In this document: in pieces, positions 1-8,901 of the stretch
Position numbering within the stretch: position 1 is the stretch's first letter
How the letters are laid out: every line of letters begins with the position of its first letter
Source of the DNA: an uncultured Flavobacteriaceae bacterium
GTDB lineage: Bacteria; Bacteroidota; Bacteroidia; Flavobacteriales; Flavobacteriaceae
Direction of reading: 5' to 3'
NCBI GenBank assembly: GCA_937929935.1
Contig: CALFUL010000017.1
Location: forward strand, 57,423 to 121,422
Length of the DNA: 64,000 nucleotides
Notes under the pieces: model-generated
The model's database searches: none
What the model saw: only the letters and a program-made list of their open reading frames with translations
Told to the model about the DNA's origin: nothing
Made by a program: the position numbers and the translations under genes

Positions 1-3000
1 AGTACTCAAAACATAACTATTTATGCTATAGATGCAAATGGCTGTCAAGCAACTGCAGATGTAATCATCAATCAGCCAACGGGTGTTGTTGGTCAAATCA
101 TAGAGAATGATCTTTTAAATTGTAACGATGATGAACGTGTGCGTATTGAAGTATCAGGAACTTCTGATTTTACCATTTCGGTAGTTTCAGCAGACCCTGT
201 GGCACCGGTAACAAATACATCTGGAAATAGTTATGTAGATGTTTATTTGCCATCTTCAGGTGAATATATATTTGAAGTACGCGATAATTCAGCTGGGGGT
301 TGTGTTTACCCTATGCCAGGGCATACCGTTATTGAACCTAATGCACCTACTGTTACTATTGCAGAATTAGAATCAGTTAGCTGTGATGGTTTAAATGATG
401 GGTCGCTTTCTATTGAAGTTAATAACTATACAGGCTTATACCGATATGAGGTATATAGTGGTGATGACCCAGATCAGACTACTATTCTTGCCTCAAGAGT
501 TAATGTTGATACGGCAAACAACCCAGAGACTATTCCTGATTTAGCAGGAGGTAATTACTTTGTTCGGGTTATTTCAGAAGGTACTCCGTTTTGTTTTGCA
601 GACAGTGAAATTGCCACTGTTCTTGCACCAAACGGACCGGTGGAAGTAAATGCCTTTCCTATTGGTAATGTAAGTTGTACAAACATTACAGGTGTTATTG
701 AAGCCGTAGGTTCTGGTGGTTGGGATACAAATACGTATCAATATCGTCTTTTACAAAGTGATGATGGGGGTACTACCTATGCTAATGAAATAGCTTCTTT
801 TTCAAATACAAATCAGTTTACCAATTTATCTGCAGGATTTTATCGCGTTGAAATTCGTGATATAGAAATGTGTCCAGGATTTATGGATGTCAGACTAGAA
901 GCTGTACCCGCAATTAATGCCGGTATACGCGAACCAATGGCCCTGCAATGCCCTAATGGTAACAATGCGATTCTAGAAGCTTTTGACCCCACAACTGGCG
1001 ATGAAAATACGGCAACCGCTGGTGCAACCGGAGGTGTGGCCGCAGCAGGGTATAACTATCGCTTATTATACTTGAATAGTGATACGAATACGGATGTTGC
1101 TACCACCAGTGGATGGCAAAATTCTCCAACTTTTATTGGTACCAGTGGCGGATATATAAGTGAAGGTTGGTATGCCATAGAAGTGACTTCAAGTTTTGAA
1201 TGTTCATTTGTAACTGAACCACGTTATGTTACACCACCACCCCCAATTGAACCAAAATTAATACAATCTCGTGGTTCAGGTTGCGGCGGTTTAGGCCAGT
1301 TACACTTATTTATTGATAATCATGACCCTACGTCAAATTTCGAATATGAATATCGTAGTATTCCAACGGCAGATCCTATCAATGACCCATGGACAGATAT
1401 GGGTACTGGTATTTCTGAGGTTTATTTTGATCTTCCAGGAAGTTCGACAGGAATCTTTTACCAATATGAGGTTCGTAAAAAGACGGCCACCAATGTTTGT
1501 GATCCGGTTGAGGTGGGTCGAACTTTAACTGATGCTGATGGTGTTTCTTTAGATACTAATGTTCCTGATGATATTTCGTGTGCGAATCAAACCGATGGTA
1601 GAATAGAATCATTTGTTAGAGACGGTGTTGGTAATAATCAAGTTATATTGTATGTAGGTGATCCAGGAACTGACCCCTTTAATCCGGATCCTTCAGCAAC
1701 TGTATTCATGGGTCCCCAAGAAAATGGTACATTTGAAGGTCTACCCGAAGGAACGGATTATTATATCACTGTAACTAGTGGCGGGTGTAGTGCTGTCGAC
1801 GGACCTTTTGAAATTATTAGGCCTGATCCTATTTTATATACACCTAGTGTCACGCCAGTTTCTTGCGTTGATGGATCAAATGGTTCAGCTACCATAGAAG
1901 TAACAAGTGGCGGAGAAGGACTCATACAATTTGCCATTGGGCCTAATTTCAGTGAATTTGTGAGTGATGCTACCACACCCGGTATGTACACCTTTGAAGA
2001 ATTGAGCGCAGGACCTCATGAGATTTTAATTTTAGATGAAAGCGGATGCCCTGAACGTGAAACGGTTATAGTACCGCAACCAGATCCAATTACTGCTTCA
2101 ATTATTAATAGCTCACCAGAAACTTGTTTAGGTTTTGAAGACGGCTCAGTTCAACTTTCAATTATTGGAGGAACCCCATTCATTGATCCAATAAGTAATG
2201 TTGCCTATTATGAAACAAGACTAATAGGTCCTGACTCTGATTTTAGTGAACCTTTTACAAGAAATGATGCCCTATTATTTGACAATTTAATTGGCGGCGA
2301 AATGTATTTTATAGAAATAAGAGATCAATTTGATTGTCCTGCAGATATTCCTTTACCTGTTGATATAGGGGTTTTTCTTGAAGCAAGCCCAATAATTGAT
2401 ATTGGTTGTGATGGCATGTTCCCGAATAACAATGTAACCATTGAATTAGAAGATCCAAATTTAAGTAATGATGTATTGTATGCATTAGACCCCGCTGACC
2501 CAAGCGATGCAAATACGGCAATGGCAGATACAACCTATTCTTGGGGTAATCTGTCTGCAGGTTCTCATATCGTTTATATATATCACATCAACGGCTGTAG
2601 CTCTACAGTAGATTTTTCACTTGAGAATTATGATCCATTAATGCTCACGGTAGTTAAATCAGGACCGAATGAAGTAACCGCTACAGCTGACGGTGGTTTT
2701 GGTAATTATGAATTTTTCTTTCAAGGTGAGTCTACCGGAACAACAAATGTATTTATCACTAATGAAAGCACTTTAGTTAACGTTGAGGTAAGAGATGAAG
2801 GCGGTTGTGTTGCCGTGGCAAGTGTGCCCTTTGAATTTACAGGTATGCTTGAGTTTCCTAATTTTTTCACGCCTGACGGAGATGTATTAAATGATTTATG
2901 GGGACCGACAAATGCCGAAATGTTTCCTAATTTAGAAGTTAGAATCTATGACCGCTACGGTAGAGAAGTTGCCGTTTTAAGACAAGTTGAACAATGGAAT

Positions 3001-3108
3001 GGCACCTATGAAGGAGATGAATTGCCTTCTGGCGATTATTGGTATGAAGTAAATGCGAATGATGAAAACAAAACCCGTTATATAGGTCATTTTACCTTGT
3101 ATAGATAA
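1..3108 (+). CDS. Secreted SprB-repeat adhesin with T9SS type B sorting domain, 5' partial
   Basis: The reading frame is open from the first base, so only the C-terminal 1035 codons are present and the N-terminus lies outside the window. The body is a series of beta-sandwich repeats of about 80-110 residues, each with a V-S-C...NDG/DGS...I core, resembling SprB repeats of flavobacterial gliding adhesins. The last 85 residues (FPNFFTPDGDVLND...IYDRYG...W-N-G...SGDYWYEV...GHFTLYR) match the gliding-motility-associated C-terminal domain that targets proteins to the type IX secretion system (type B sorting). It is therefore expected to be exported and displayed on or released from the cell surface. 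The ligand is unknown. A terminator hairpin follows directly. Family call is strong; exact function is inferred. Confidence 0.9.
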   Translation, partial: STQNITIYAIDANGCQATADVIINQPTGVVGQIIENDLLNCNDDERVRIEVSGTSDFTISVVSADPVAPVTNTSGNSYVDVYLPSSGEYIFEVRDNSAGGCVYPMPGHTVIEPNAPTVTIAELESVSCDGLNDGSLSIEVNNYTGLYRYEVYSGDDPDQTTILASRVNVDTANNPETIPDLAGGNYFVRVISEGTPFCFADSEIATVLAPNGPVEVNAFPIGNVSCTNITGVIEAVGSGGWDTNTYQYRLLQSDDGGTTYANEIASFSNTNQFTNLSAGFYRVEIRDIEMCPGFMDVRLEAVPAINAGIREPMALQCPNGNNAILEAFDPTTGDENTATAGATGGVAAAGYNYRLLYLNSDTNTDVATTSGWQNSPTFIGTSGGYISEGWYAIEVTSSFECSFVTEPRYVTPPPPIEPKLIQSRGSGCGGLGQLHLFIDNHDPTSNFEYEYRSIPTADPINDPWTDMGTGISEVYFDLPGSSTGIFYQYEVRKKTATNVCDPVEVGRTLTDADGVSLDTNVPDDISCANQTDGRIESFVRDGVGNNQVILYVGDPGTDPFNPDPSATVFMGPQENGTFEGLPEGTDYYITVTSGGCSAVDGPFEIIRPDPILYTPSVTPVSCVDGSNGSATIEVTSGGEGLIQFAIGPNFSEFVSDATTPGMYTFEELSAGPHEILILDESGCPERETVIVPQPDPITASIINSSPETCLGFEDGSVQLSIIGGTPFIDPISNVAYYETRLIGPDSDFSEPFTRNDALLFDNLIGGEMYFIEIRDQFDCPADIPLPVDIGVFLEASPIIDIGCDGMFPNNNVTIELEDPNLSNDVLYALDPADPSDANTAMADTTYSWGNLSAGSHIVYIYHINGCSSTVDFSLENYDPLMLTVVKSGPNEVTATADGGFGNYEFFFQGESTGTTNVFITNESTLVNVEVRDEGGCVAVASVPFEFTGMLEFPNFFTPDGDVLNDLWGPTNAEMFPNLEVRIYDRYGREVAVLRQVEQWNGTYEGDELPSGDYWYEVNANDENKTRYIGHFTLYR

Positions 3109-3123
3109 ATAGTTACGTATTAT

Positions 3124-3150
3124 AAAGGTATCTTTAGAGATGCCTTTTTT
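3124..3150 (+). terminator. Rho-independent terminator after adhesin gene
   Basis: A 9-bp stem (AAAGGTATC with GATGCCTTT, one G-T wobble) around a 6-base loop is followed by a T run, 15 bases after the stop codon of the adhesin gene. Typical intrinsic terminator geometry. Confidence 0.7.
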
Positions 3151-3180
3151 GTATCTTGAAATTCAATTTCAAGACTAATC

Positions 3181-3900
3181 ATGAAAAATTATATATTCTT
3201 TATCTCCTTTGTTTTTTTATTTCAAGGATGTGCCTCACAAACTACAACTAATTTAGTAGATGATGAATTAGAAACTGTTGTTACTGAAAATTTAGCTTAT
3301 TATTTATACTATCCTGAGAATTATAAAGTACAGAAAGATAAAGATTTCCCGCTTTTACTATTTCTTCATGGAGGCGGCGAATCTGGAGATACTATAACAG
3401 CCATTAAAAAAAATGGTCCACCAAAAATGATTGCTGAAGGCAAGCAGTTTCCTTTTTTAATACTTGCACCTCAAAATTCGTATAAAAATAAATGGTGGAA
3501 CACCAGAGCATTAAATCAGTTGCTTGACACAATTGTTGCAAATAACAGAATTGATGCGCAAAGAATATATTTGACAGGCTTAAGTAGGGGAGGCGGTGCT
3601 GCCTGGGAAATGGCGGTTCAATACCCTGATAAGTTTGCTGCATTAGCTGTTGTTTGCGGTATGACCCCCGTACCTTATGCTTCATGGATTGATAAGAAAA
3701 TGCCTATTTGGGTTTTTCATGGTACTGAAGATAAGTCAATACCTTTTGAAGAATCTGAAACCATGGTAAAGCGTTTGAAAAGTATGGGTTATGACGTTCA
3801 GTTTACCAGGTATGATAATGTTGGTCATGACTCTTGGACTCAGGCGTATCAAACCGAAGAATTATATCAATGGTTTGTGAAACAAAAAAGAAGTGATTAA
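3181..3900 (+). CDS. Lipoprotein esterase / dienelactone-hydrolase-like alpha/beta hydrolase
   Basis: A 239-residue protein with a lipoprotein signal (hydrophobic residues 4-14, then G-C-A-S, Cys17). The alpha/beta-hydrolase fold shows an oxyanion region FLHGGGESGD (residues 61-70), nucleophile elbow G-L-S-R-G-G with Ser135, acid Asp184 in GTEDKSIPF, and His216 in NVGHDSW. This is the pattern of PHB-depolymerase/LpqC-like and prolyl-oligopeptidase-like esterases found as single-domain secreted enzymes in Bacteroidota. It probably cleaves an ester in the periplasm or at the surface; the substrate cannot be read from sequence. A perfect inverted repeat lies just before the start codon. It stands alone between the adhesin terminator and a convergent propeller gene. 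Confidence 0.8.
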   Translation: MKNYIFFISFVFLFQGCASQTTTNLVDDELETVVTENLAYYLYYPENYKVQKDKDFPLLLFLHGGGESGDTITAIKKNGPPKMIAEGKQFPFLILAPQNSYKNKWWNTRALNQLLDTIVANNRIDAQRIYLTGLSRGGGAAWEMAVQYPDKFAALAVVCGMTPVPYASWIDKKMPIWVFHGTEDKSIPFEESETMVKRLKSMGYDVQFTRYDNVGHDSWTQAYQTEELYQWFVKQKRSD

Positions 3901-3910
3901 TTCTTAATCT

Positions 3911-5419
3911 TTACTGCACTGTCTGGTTTTCTAACCACCAAAGCTTAGTGACTTTCATTTTTTTAAAATCCGCTCGTCTATCTTGGCTGGGTAATTTAAA
4001 AGAACCGATAACTATATCTAAATCGCCATCATTATCAACATCACCTTTGTCCATCGCCAACCAATTTCCTAAGACAGGAAAATCAAAAGTGTATTCTTGA
4101 AATTCATAATTTTCAGAATTTTTATTTTCAAGAAAATGAAAACCTTCATTATTATTATTCCCTACTTCTGCAAAAAAAGCAGAAACAACAAAATCTAAAT
4201 CTCCATCATTATCAAAATCAGAAGAAATTATCTTGGTAGCGCCACTTATGGGGTAGAACCATTTTTGTTCAAATTGATTTTGCGAATCATTTAAAAATAG
4301 ACGTACGCCATGATAGGGTTTTGCAAAAATTGAATAATCAGCATTGTCGCCATTCACTAAAATGATGTCTTTATGTCCATCAGCATTATAATCAATTAGT
4401 TCAAACCAGCTTGAGCCATACTGGGGCTGAAGACTAATCACTTGTTTGGTTTCAAATTTCAAATCTTCAGTTTGGTACATAACAAAAACACCTTCATTAC
4501 CTTGTGACATTAAAACAATGATATCTTTTTTACCATCATTGTTTAAATCTTCAATTTCAACCTTTACAGCACCAGGTAATTTAAGTAAACTTGTTTTTTC
4601 ATAGCCAGAAGGGGTTTCTTTGAATAACGCTAATTCTCCTGTTAAATGCCCGAATTCGCAGACAATTATTTCTTTGACACCATCATTATTGAGGTGAGTT
4701 AATTCAGTGTATACAGGTCTATGTAAGCCCGTGCTAACCATTGAAATTGCATTCTCTTTTTTTGACAATACTGTGCCTTCTGATATTTCACTAGGGTTCA
4801 TGAGACCAATTTCAGTAGCTATTACTTGATCTGCTGTTTTCAGGTATGAAACAATTGGCGAACTGTAAGAATCAACTAATTTATTTTGACTCAATGACCA
4901 TTGATGTAGGTTGCCATTTCCGTTGCCAATAAAAAACGAGTTACTGATACTATCGAAACTGACACTTGTGATTAAAGGGTTACTAACCTTTTCTAATTGA
5001 ATTGGGTGCGGTTTAAAAATGGTTAGCGGTAAGGTGTTTTCTTTAGTACCTAAAGGAATTGAATCAGGAGCAAGCGTAATAATATAATCATGCAGTTGCC
5101 ACCAGGTTAAACTATCAATAATAGGGCGAGTAGGGTAGATCTTGCTTTTAAGAATCAGAAATTTTTCGTCAAACGATTTTCCTTTTGTTGGATCAAAATT
5201 ATTATAGCGAAACCCCATTCTGCCTGCCATCTCTGGCAATATATTAGTTGCCCAAACTGATTTAGGAATATCAGTAATGTCTGGTGATACGTGACAACTA
5301 CCACAATGAACTTGGTAGTTTTCTTTAGCGGTTCTAACTTGTTTTTTTTCATCCGAACATGAAATCAAAGCAGCTACACAAAGTACTAACCAACAGCTAT
5401 TTCTAATTTGATTTTTCAT
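3911..5419 (-). CDS. VCBS/FG-GAP propeller lipoprotein with N-terminal cytochrome c motif
   Basis: Read from the ATG at 5419 (502 aa), because this places a lipoprotein signal at the N-terminus ending L-I-S-C with Cys21; an upstream in-frame GTG at 5449 adds ten residues without a better signal. After Cys21 comes S-D-E-K-K, an acidic stretch like the surface-export signal of flavobacterial lipoproteins. Residues 39-43 are C-G-S-C-H, a single c-type heme site, with Met64 and Met68 as possible distal ligands. The rest consists of VCBS/FG-GAP propeller blades, recognisable by repeated calcium loops of type D-x-N-x-D-G-x-x-D (for example DLNNDGKKD, DFDNDGDLD, DVDNDGDLD). It follows the larger propeller gene by 47 bases and probably shares its transcript. 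Function unknown; an electron-transfer or ligand-binding surface protein is possible. Confidence 0.8.
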   Translation of the reverse strand: MKNQIRNSCWLVLCVAALISCSDEKKQVRTAKENYQVHCGSCHVSPDITDIPKSVWATNILPEMAGRMGFRYNNFDPTKGKSFDEKFLILKSKIYPTRPIIDSLTWWQLHDYIITLAPDSIPLGTKENTLPLTIFKPHPIQLEKVSNPLITSVSFDSISNSFFIGNGNGNLHQWSLSQNKLVDSYSSPIVSYLKTADQVIATEIGLMNPSEISEGTVLSKKENAISMVSTGLHRPVYTELTHLNNDGVKEIIVCEFGHLTGELALFKETPSGYEKTSLLKLPGAVKVEIEDLNNDGKKDIIVLMSQGNEGVFVMYQTEDLKFETKQVISLQPQYGSSWFELIDYNADGHKDIILVNGDNADYSIFAKPYHGVRLFLNDSQNQFEQKWFYPISGATKIISSDFDNDGDLDFVVSAFFAEVGNNNNEGFHFLENKNSENYEFQEYTFDFPVLGNWLAMDKGDVDNDGDLDIVIGSFKLPSQDRRADFKKMKVTKLWWLENQTVQ

Positions 5420-5466
5420 TTTTAATTGCATATGGTATTCAATTAACACTTCTAATTATTGTATTC

Positions 5467-8400
5467 TTAATTTTCAACCTTAATAAATTGTAGATAATCA
5501 CTGTTTTTTGCAGCTATTAGATATTCTTGTCCATCAATAGTTATTTGCGCCAAATCTTTAACATCACCAGGAATGTAAAGTCCACTTTCGCTTGAAGAAA
5601 TAGGTTTGAAATGACCTTGTCCGTCGCCTTCAAGAAAGAGTCCGTTTGAGGCATCATTGCGTGGGGTTTCAATTTCAGCACTGTATAAATTACCTGCTAT
5701 CAAAAGATCTAAATTTTCATCATGATTATAATCTTTAACAATGATTTCATTAATGTTTGATAATTGCGCTAGGTTTGGCAATGTGTGTTGCTTGAATCCT
5801 TTTGAAGTATTTTCTAAATAAACACTACTAAAAGATTTTACACTGTAATGTAATGAGTTTTTCAAATAATCATCAGTATACACATCTTCAAGGGTGGCTT
5901 CTGAAAAAGAAGCATAGTCTTTAAATTTTTGTTTTATAGCGGGCATTTGTTGCGAAGAACATTCACGACCTCTTAACGGATACTGCTTACCACCATTGAA
6001 ATAGCTAAGCACTATATCATTGGTGTTGTTGCCGTCAAAATCATTATAGAAAATATCAAAAGTTTCTTCTTCGTTGGCTTTATATTTAAAATTCAAGCCC
6101 AAATTGCCAACCACATAATCAAGATCGCCATCTTTATCAAAATCGCCCTCATTAATACTAAACCACCACCCGTTTGATTCATTAAGGTCATAGGTTTCGG
6201 TGTCATTGACAAGGCTTCCGTTTTTGTTGGTCAGTATGGTAATCGGCATCCATTCGCCTACAAGAATTAAATCAATTTTGTTGTCTTTATTATGATCTGT
6301 CCAAAGGGCATCAGTAACCATTCCTACTTTAGAAAGGCTAGGGGCAAATTTTTCTGTAATATCTATAAACTTAATAGCTGCGCCAGAACTTTGATTTTCT
6401 AGAATATAACTATTGGCTGGTGCAGGATAGTTTTTAGGTATCAATCTTCCGCCAACAAAAAGATCTAAATCGCCGTCTTTATCAAAATCATAAGGCTTTA
6501 CGATGCTTCCGCTTTCAATCATTTCTGGCAATGCTGTTGTGCTTTTCACAAAACTGCCATTACCGTCATTTATGTAGAGTCTATCTTGAAGTAATTTAGA
6601 TTTTGAATCAAATTCATTACCGCCGCTCACCATATAAAGGTCATTATCACCGTCATTGTCAGCGTCAAAAATAACAGAACCTAAATCTTCATATGATGCA
6701 TCAGCTACGAGTGCTTCTGATGTTACTTTTTTAAAACCATTTTCTTGTTGAATATAAATACTAGTGGCTGTATTCATTGAACCACCAACTACAATATCAT
6801 CACGTTTGTCTCCGTTTAAATCGCCAACTGATATAAACGGACCAAGCCTTGAAGTTTGATGGGGCAATAATATTTCATCTATAAAATCATTGTATCGGTT
6901 TTCAATGTGTAAATGGTTGACCATTTTGGTCGAATCATTTTCAGTCTGAAATATTTTTTCAGAAGATGGCTCTTCTGCTACTATTTCTTCAATTGCATCA
7001 CTATAGTTTAAGGTTAGAAGTTGATTCGCCTGAACATCTGTGAAGGTTTGAATGTTACCATTTGGCCACTCAATTTTTAAATGATCAATTTTATTGGTTT
7101 TACCCAAACCAAAATGTATTCTAGGTGCCACAGAAGATTGAAAACCTCTGGTGAGCGTTAATTCTTGAAATTGATTTTCGTTGTTTGTTTTTACATATAC
7201 TTTTGCCCCAATTCCTAAAAGATTCTTTTCTGGTCCGTTTAATTGAATTGAAAGGGTGTTATTTATGGTTGAACTACTGTTTTTAAATACACTAGCAGGA
7301 TCATCAATATTATTGACTACAATTTCTAAATCGCCATCATTATCTAAATCTGCATAAACACTACCGTTAGAAAAGCCTTTAAAGCTTAAGCCCCATTTTT
7401 TGTTGGCTCTTTTAAAATTTAAATTCCCATTATTTTGGTAAACAAAATTATCAATGCGCTCTGAAGGTATCGCTAAGCTTTTTTGCAGTGAACTATCCTT
7501 GTTCATTTTAAGCTTATCCAATTTTTTGAAATAGTCTTTATTGTTGATTTCTCTTCGCGTACCATTTGTAATAAAAATATCTTTTAGGCCGTCATTATCA
7601 AGGTCAGCGATTAACGGACCCCAACTCCAGTCAGTAGAAGACATGCCTGTTAACCTTGAAACATTACTAAAATCAGGTAAGGTGTCATTTATTGTACCAT
7701 TGTTTAATTGTAAGCTATTTTGCATGTATTGGTAGTGAAAGCCTGAGTTTACAGTGCTCCAAAACAAAGCTGGATCCATACTTGCCATATTGGCTTTTGA
7801 CCGTCTGTTATCATCAGCTGTCATATCAACTTGAAAAAGGTCTAAGAGGTTGTCATTATTAATATCAGCAATATCAACACCCATTCCGTAAAAAGAAGTG
7901 TTTTTGGTTAGCTCTTTTACGTTTTCTGTAAACGTGCCGTTTTTGTTATTGATATAAAATAGATCGGGGGTGCTAAAATCATTAGAAACATAAAGATCAG
8001 GCCAGCCATCTTGATTAACATCACCGACGGTTGCGCTTAATGATAGACCAAAAGATTTAAGACCAGCTTCTTCAGTAACATCAACAAAGTGATTACCCTC
8101 ATTTTTATAGAGCTTATCAGATTCTTCTATTTTGACGTTCTGTTTTTTGAAGTAATAGTAACTGTTTGGAGCGTTAAATGCAGTAGGAGGGTAGTTAGCA
8201 ACATATAAATCTAAATCACCATCACGATCATAATCAAAAAAAACAGATTGCACACTATGACCAGTTTCTGCAATACCGTATTCAGAAGCTTTTTCAGTAA
8301 AAGTACCGTCTTGGTTGTTGATGAAAAGTTGGTTCTCTCTGGGGCCAAATTTGCCACTTACAGAACAATAAATGTCTAGAAAGCCGTCATTGTTAATATC

Positions 8401-8796
8401 TGTCATGGTTACGCCAGTATACCAGCGACTATCTCCTGAAATACCTGCTTTCTTAGAGATATCTTCAAATTTTAGATTTCCTTTATTGAGATATAGTTTG
8501 TTTGAAACCATATTTCCGGTAAAATAGAGATCTATTAAACCGTCATTATTAATATCTCCGGCAGCGACACCTCCACCCATATACATATATCCGTAGGTAA
8601 AATAGTTCAATGAATCATTTTCAGTTAAGATGTTCGAAAAATTAATTCCGGTACTTTTTTTGCCTAAAGATTCAAATATTTTTTTTTCGCTAGAAGTATT
8701 GGTTGTTTCTACACAAGAAGTTATTATGAATAAAGAAGCTATAAATAGGCTAGCATAGGCATAGAAAGCTTTGTTCATCATCTTTTTTTTAAACAA
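5467..8796 (-). CDS. CRTAC1-like FG-GAP/VCBS repeat lipoprotein with ASPIC/UnbV domain
   Basis: 1109 residues with a lipoprotein signal (hydrophobic stretch 11-25, I-T-S-C, Cys28). Two sets of FG-GAP/VCBS blades with D-x-N-x-D-G-x-x-D calcium loops (DINNDGLID, DYDRDGDLD, DLDNDGDLE and others) flank an ASPIC/UnbV domain at roughly residues 530-610, recognisable by IGAKVYV...TRGFQS...HFGLG...IEWPNG. This is the CRTAC1-like family often encoded beside SusC/SusD pairs in marine Bacteroidota, whose biochemical role is not established. Alternative start codons are at 8781 and 8778. It lies downstream of susD but beyond a strong hairpin terminator, so it is either expressed by read-through or from its own promoter, which I could not identify. 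Confidence 0.88.
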   Translation of the reverse strand: MFKKKMMNKAFYAYASLFIASLFIITSCVETTNTSSEKKIFESLGKKSTGINFSNILTENDSLNYFTYGYMYMGGGVAAGDINNDGLIDLYFTGNMVSNKLYLNKGNLKFEDISKKAGISGDSRWYTGVTMTDINNDGFLDIYCSVSGKFGPRENQLFINNQDGTFTEKASEYGIAETGHSVQSVFFDYDRDGDLDLYVANYPPTAFNAPNSYYYFKKQNVKIEESDKLYKNEGNHFVDVTEEAGLKSFGLSLSATVGDVNQDGWPDLYVSNDFSTPDLFYINNKNGTFTENVKELTKNTSFYGMGVDIADINNDNLLDLFQVDMTADDNRRSKANMASMDPALFWSTVNSGFHYQYMQNSLQLNNGTINDTLPDFSNVSRLTGMSSTDWSWGPLIADLDNDGLKDIFITNGTRREINNKDYFKKLDKLKMNKDSSLQKSLAIPSERIDNFVYQNNGNLNFKRANKKWGLSFKGFSNGSVYADLDNDGDLEIVVNNIDDPASVFKNSSSTINNTLSIQLNGPEKNLLGIGAKVYVKTNNENQFQELTLTRGFQSSVAPRIHFGLGKTNKIDHLKIEWPNGNIQTFTDVQANQLLTLNYSDAIEEIVAEEPSSEKIFQTENDSTKMVNHLHIENRYNDFIDEILLPHQTSRLGPFISVGDLNGDKRDDIVVGGSMNTATSIYIQQENGFKKVTSEALVADASYEDLGSVIFDADNDGDNDLYMVSGGNEFDSKSKLLQDRLYINDGNGSFVKSTTALPEMIESGSIVKPYDFDKDGDLDLFVGGRLIPKNYPAPANSYILENQSSGAAIKFIDITEKFAPSLSKVGMVTDALWTDHNKDNKIDLILVGEWMPITILTNKNGSLVNDTETYDLNESNGWWFSINEGDFDKDGDLDYVVGNLGLNFKYKANEEETFDIFYNDFDGNNTNDIVLSYFNGGKQYPLRGRECSSQQMPAIKQKFKDYASFSEATLEDVYTDDYLKNSLHYSVKSFSSVYLENTSKGFKQHTLPNLAQLSNINEIIVKDYNHDENLDLLIAGNLYSAEIETPRNDASNGLFLEGDGQGHFKPISSSESGLYIPGDVKDLAQITIDGQEYLIAAKNSDYLQFIKVEN

Positions 8797-8845
8797 TAAA
8801 TATAGGAATTATTGAAGGTTTTAAAATTAAAGCAATCATAAAAAA

Positions 8846-8875
8846 AGTGGGATATCTTTCAATATCCCACTTTCA
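8846..8875 (-). terminator. Strong intrinsic terminator after susD
   Basis: A perfect 12-bp stem (AAAGTGGGATAT with its complement) closes a 6-base loop. On the minus strand it is followed by a run of seven T. It sits 26 bases beyond the susD stop codon and separates the SusC/SusD genes from the propeller genes. Confidence 0.85.
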
Positions 8876-8901
8876 TCAAATACATTTTGTATTCTGTTCT
8901 A

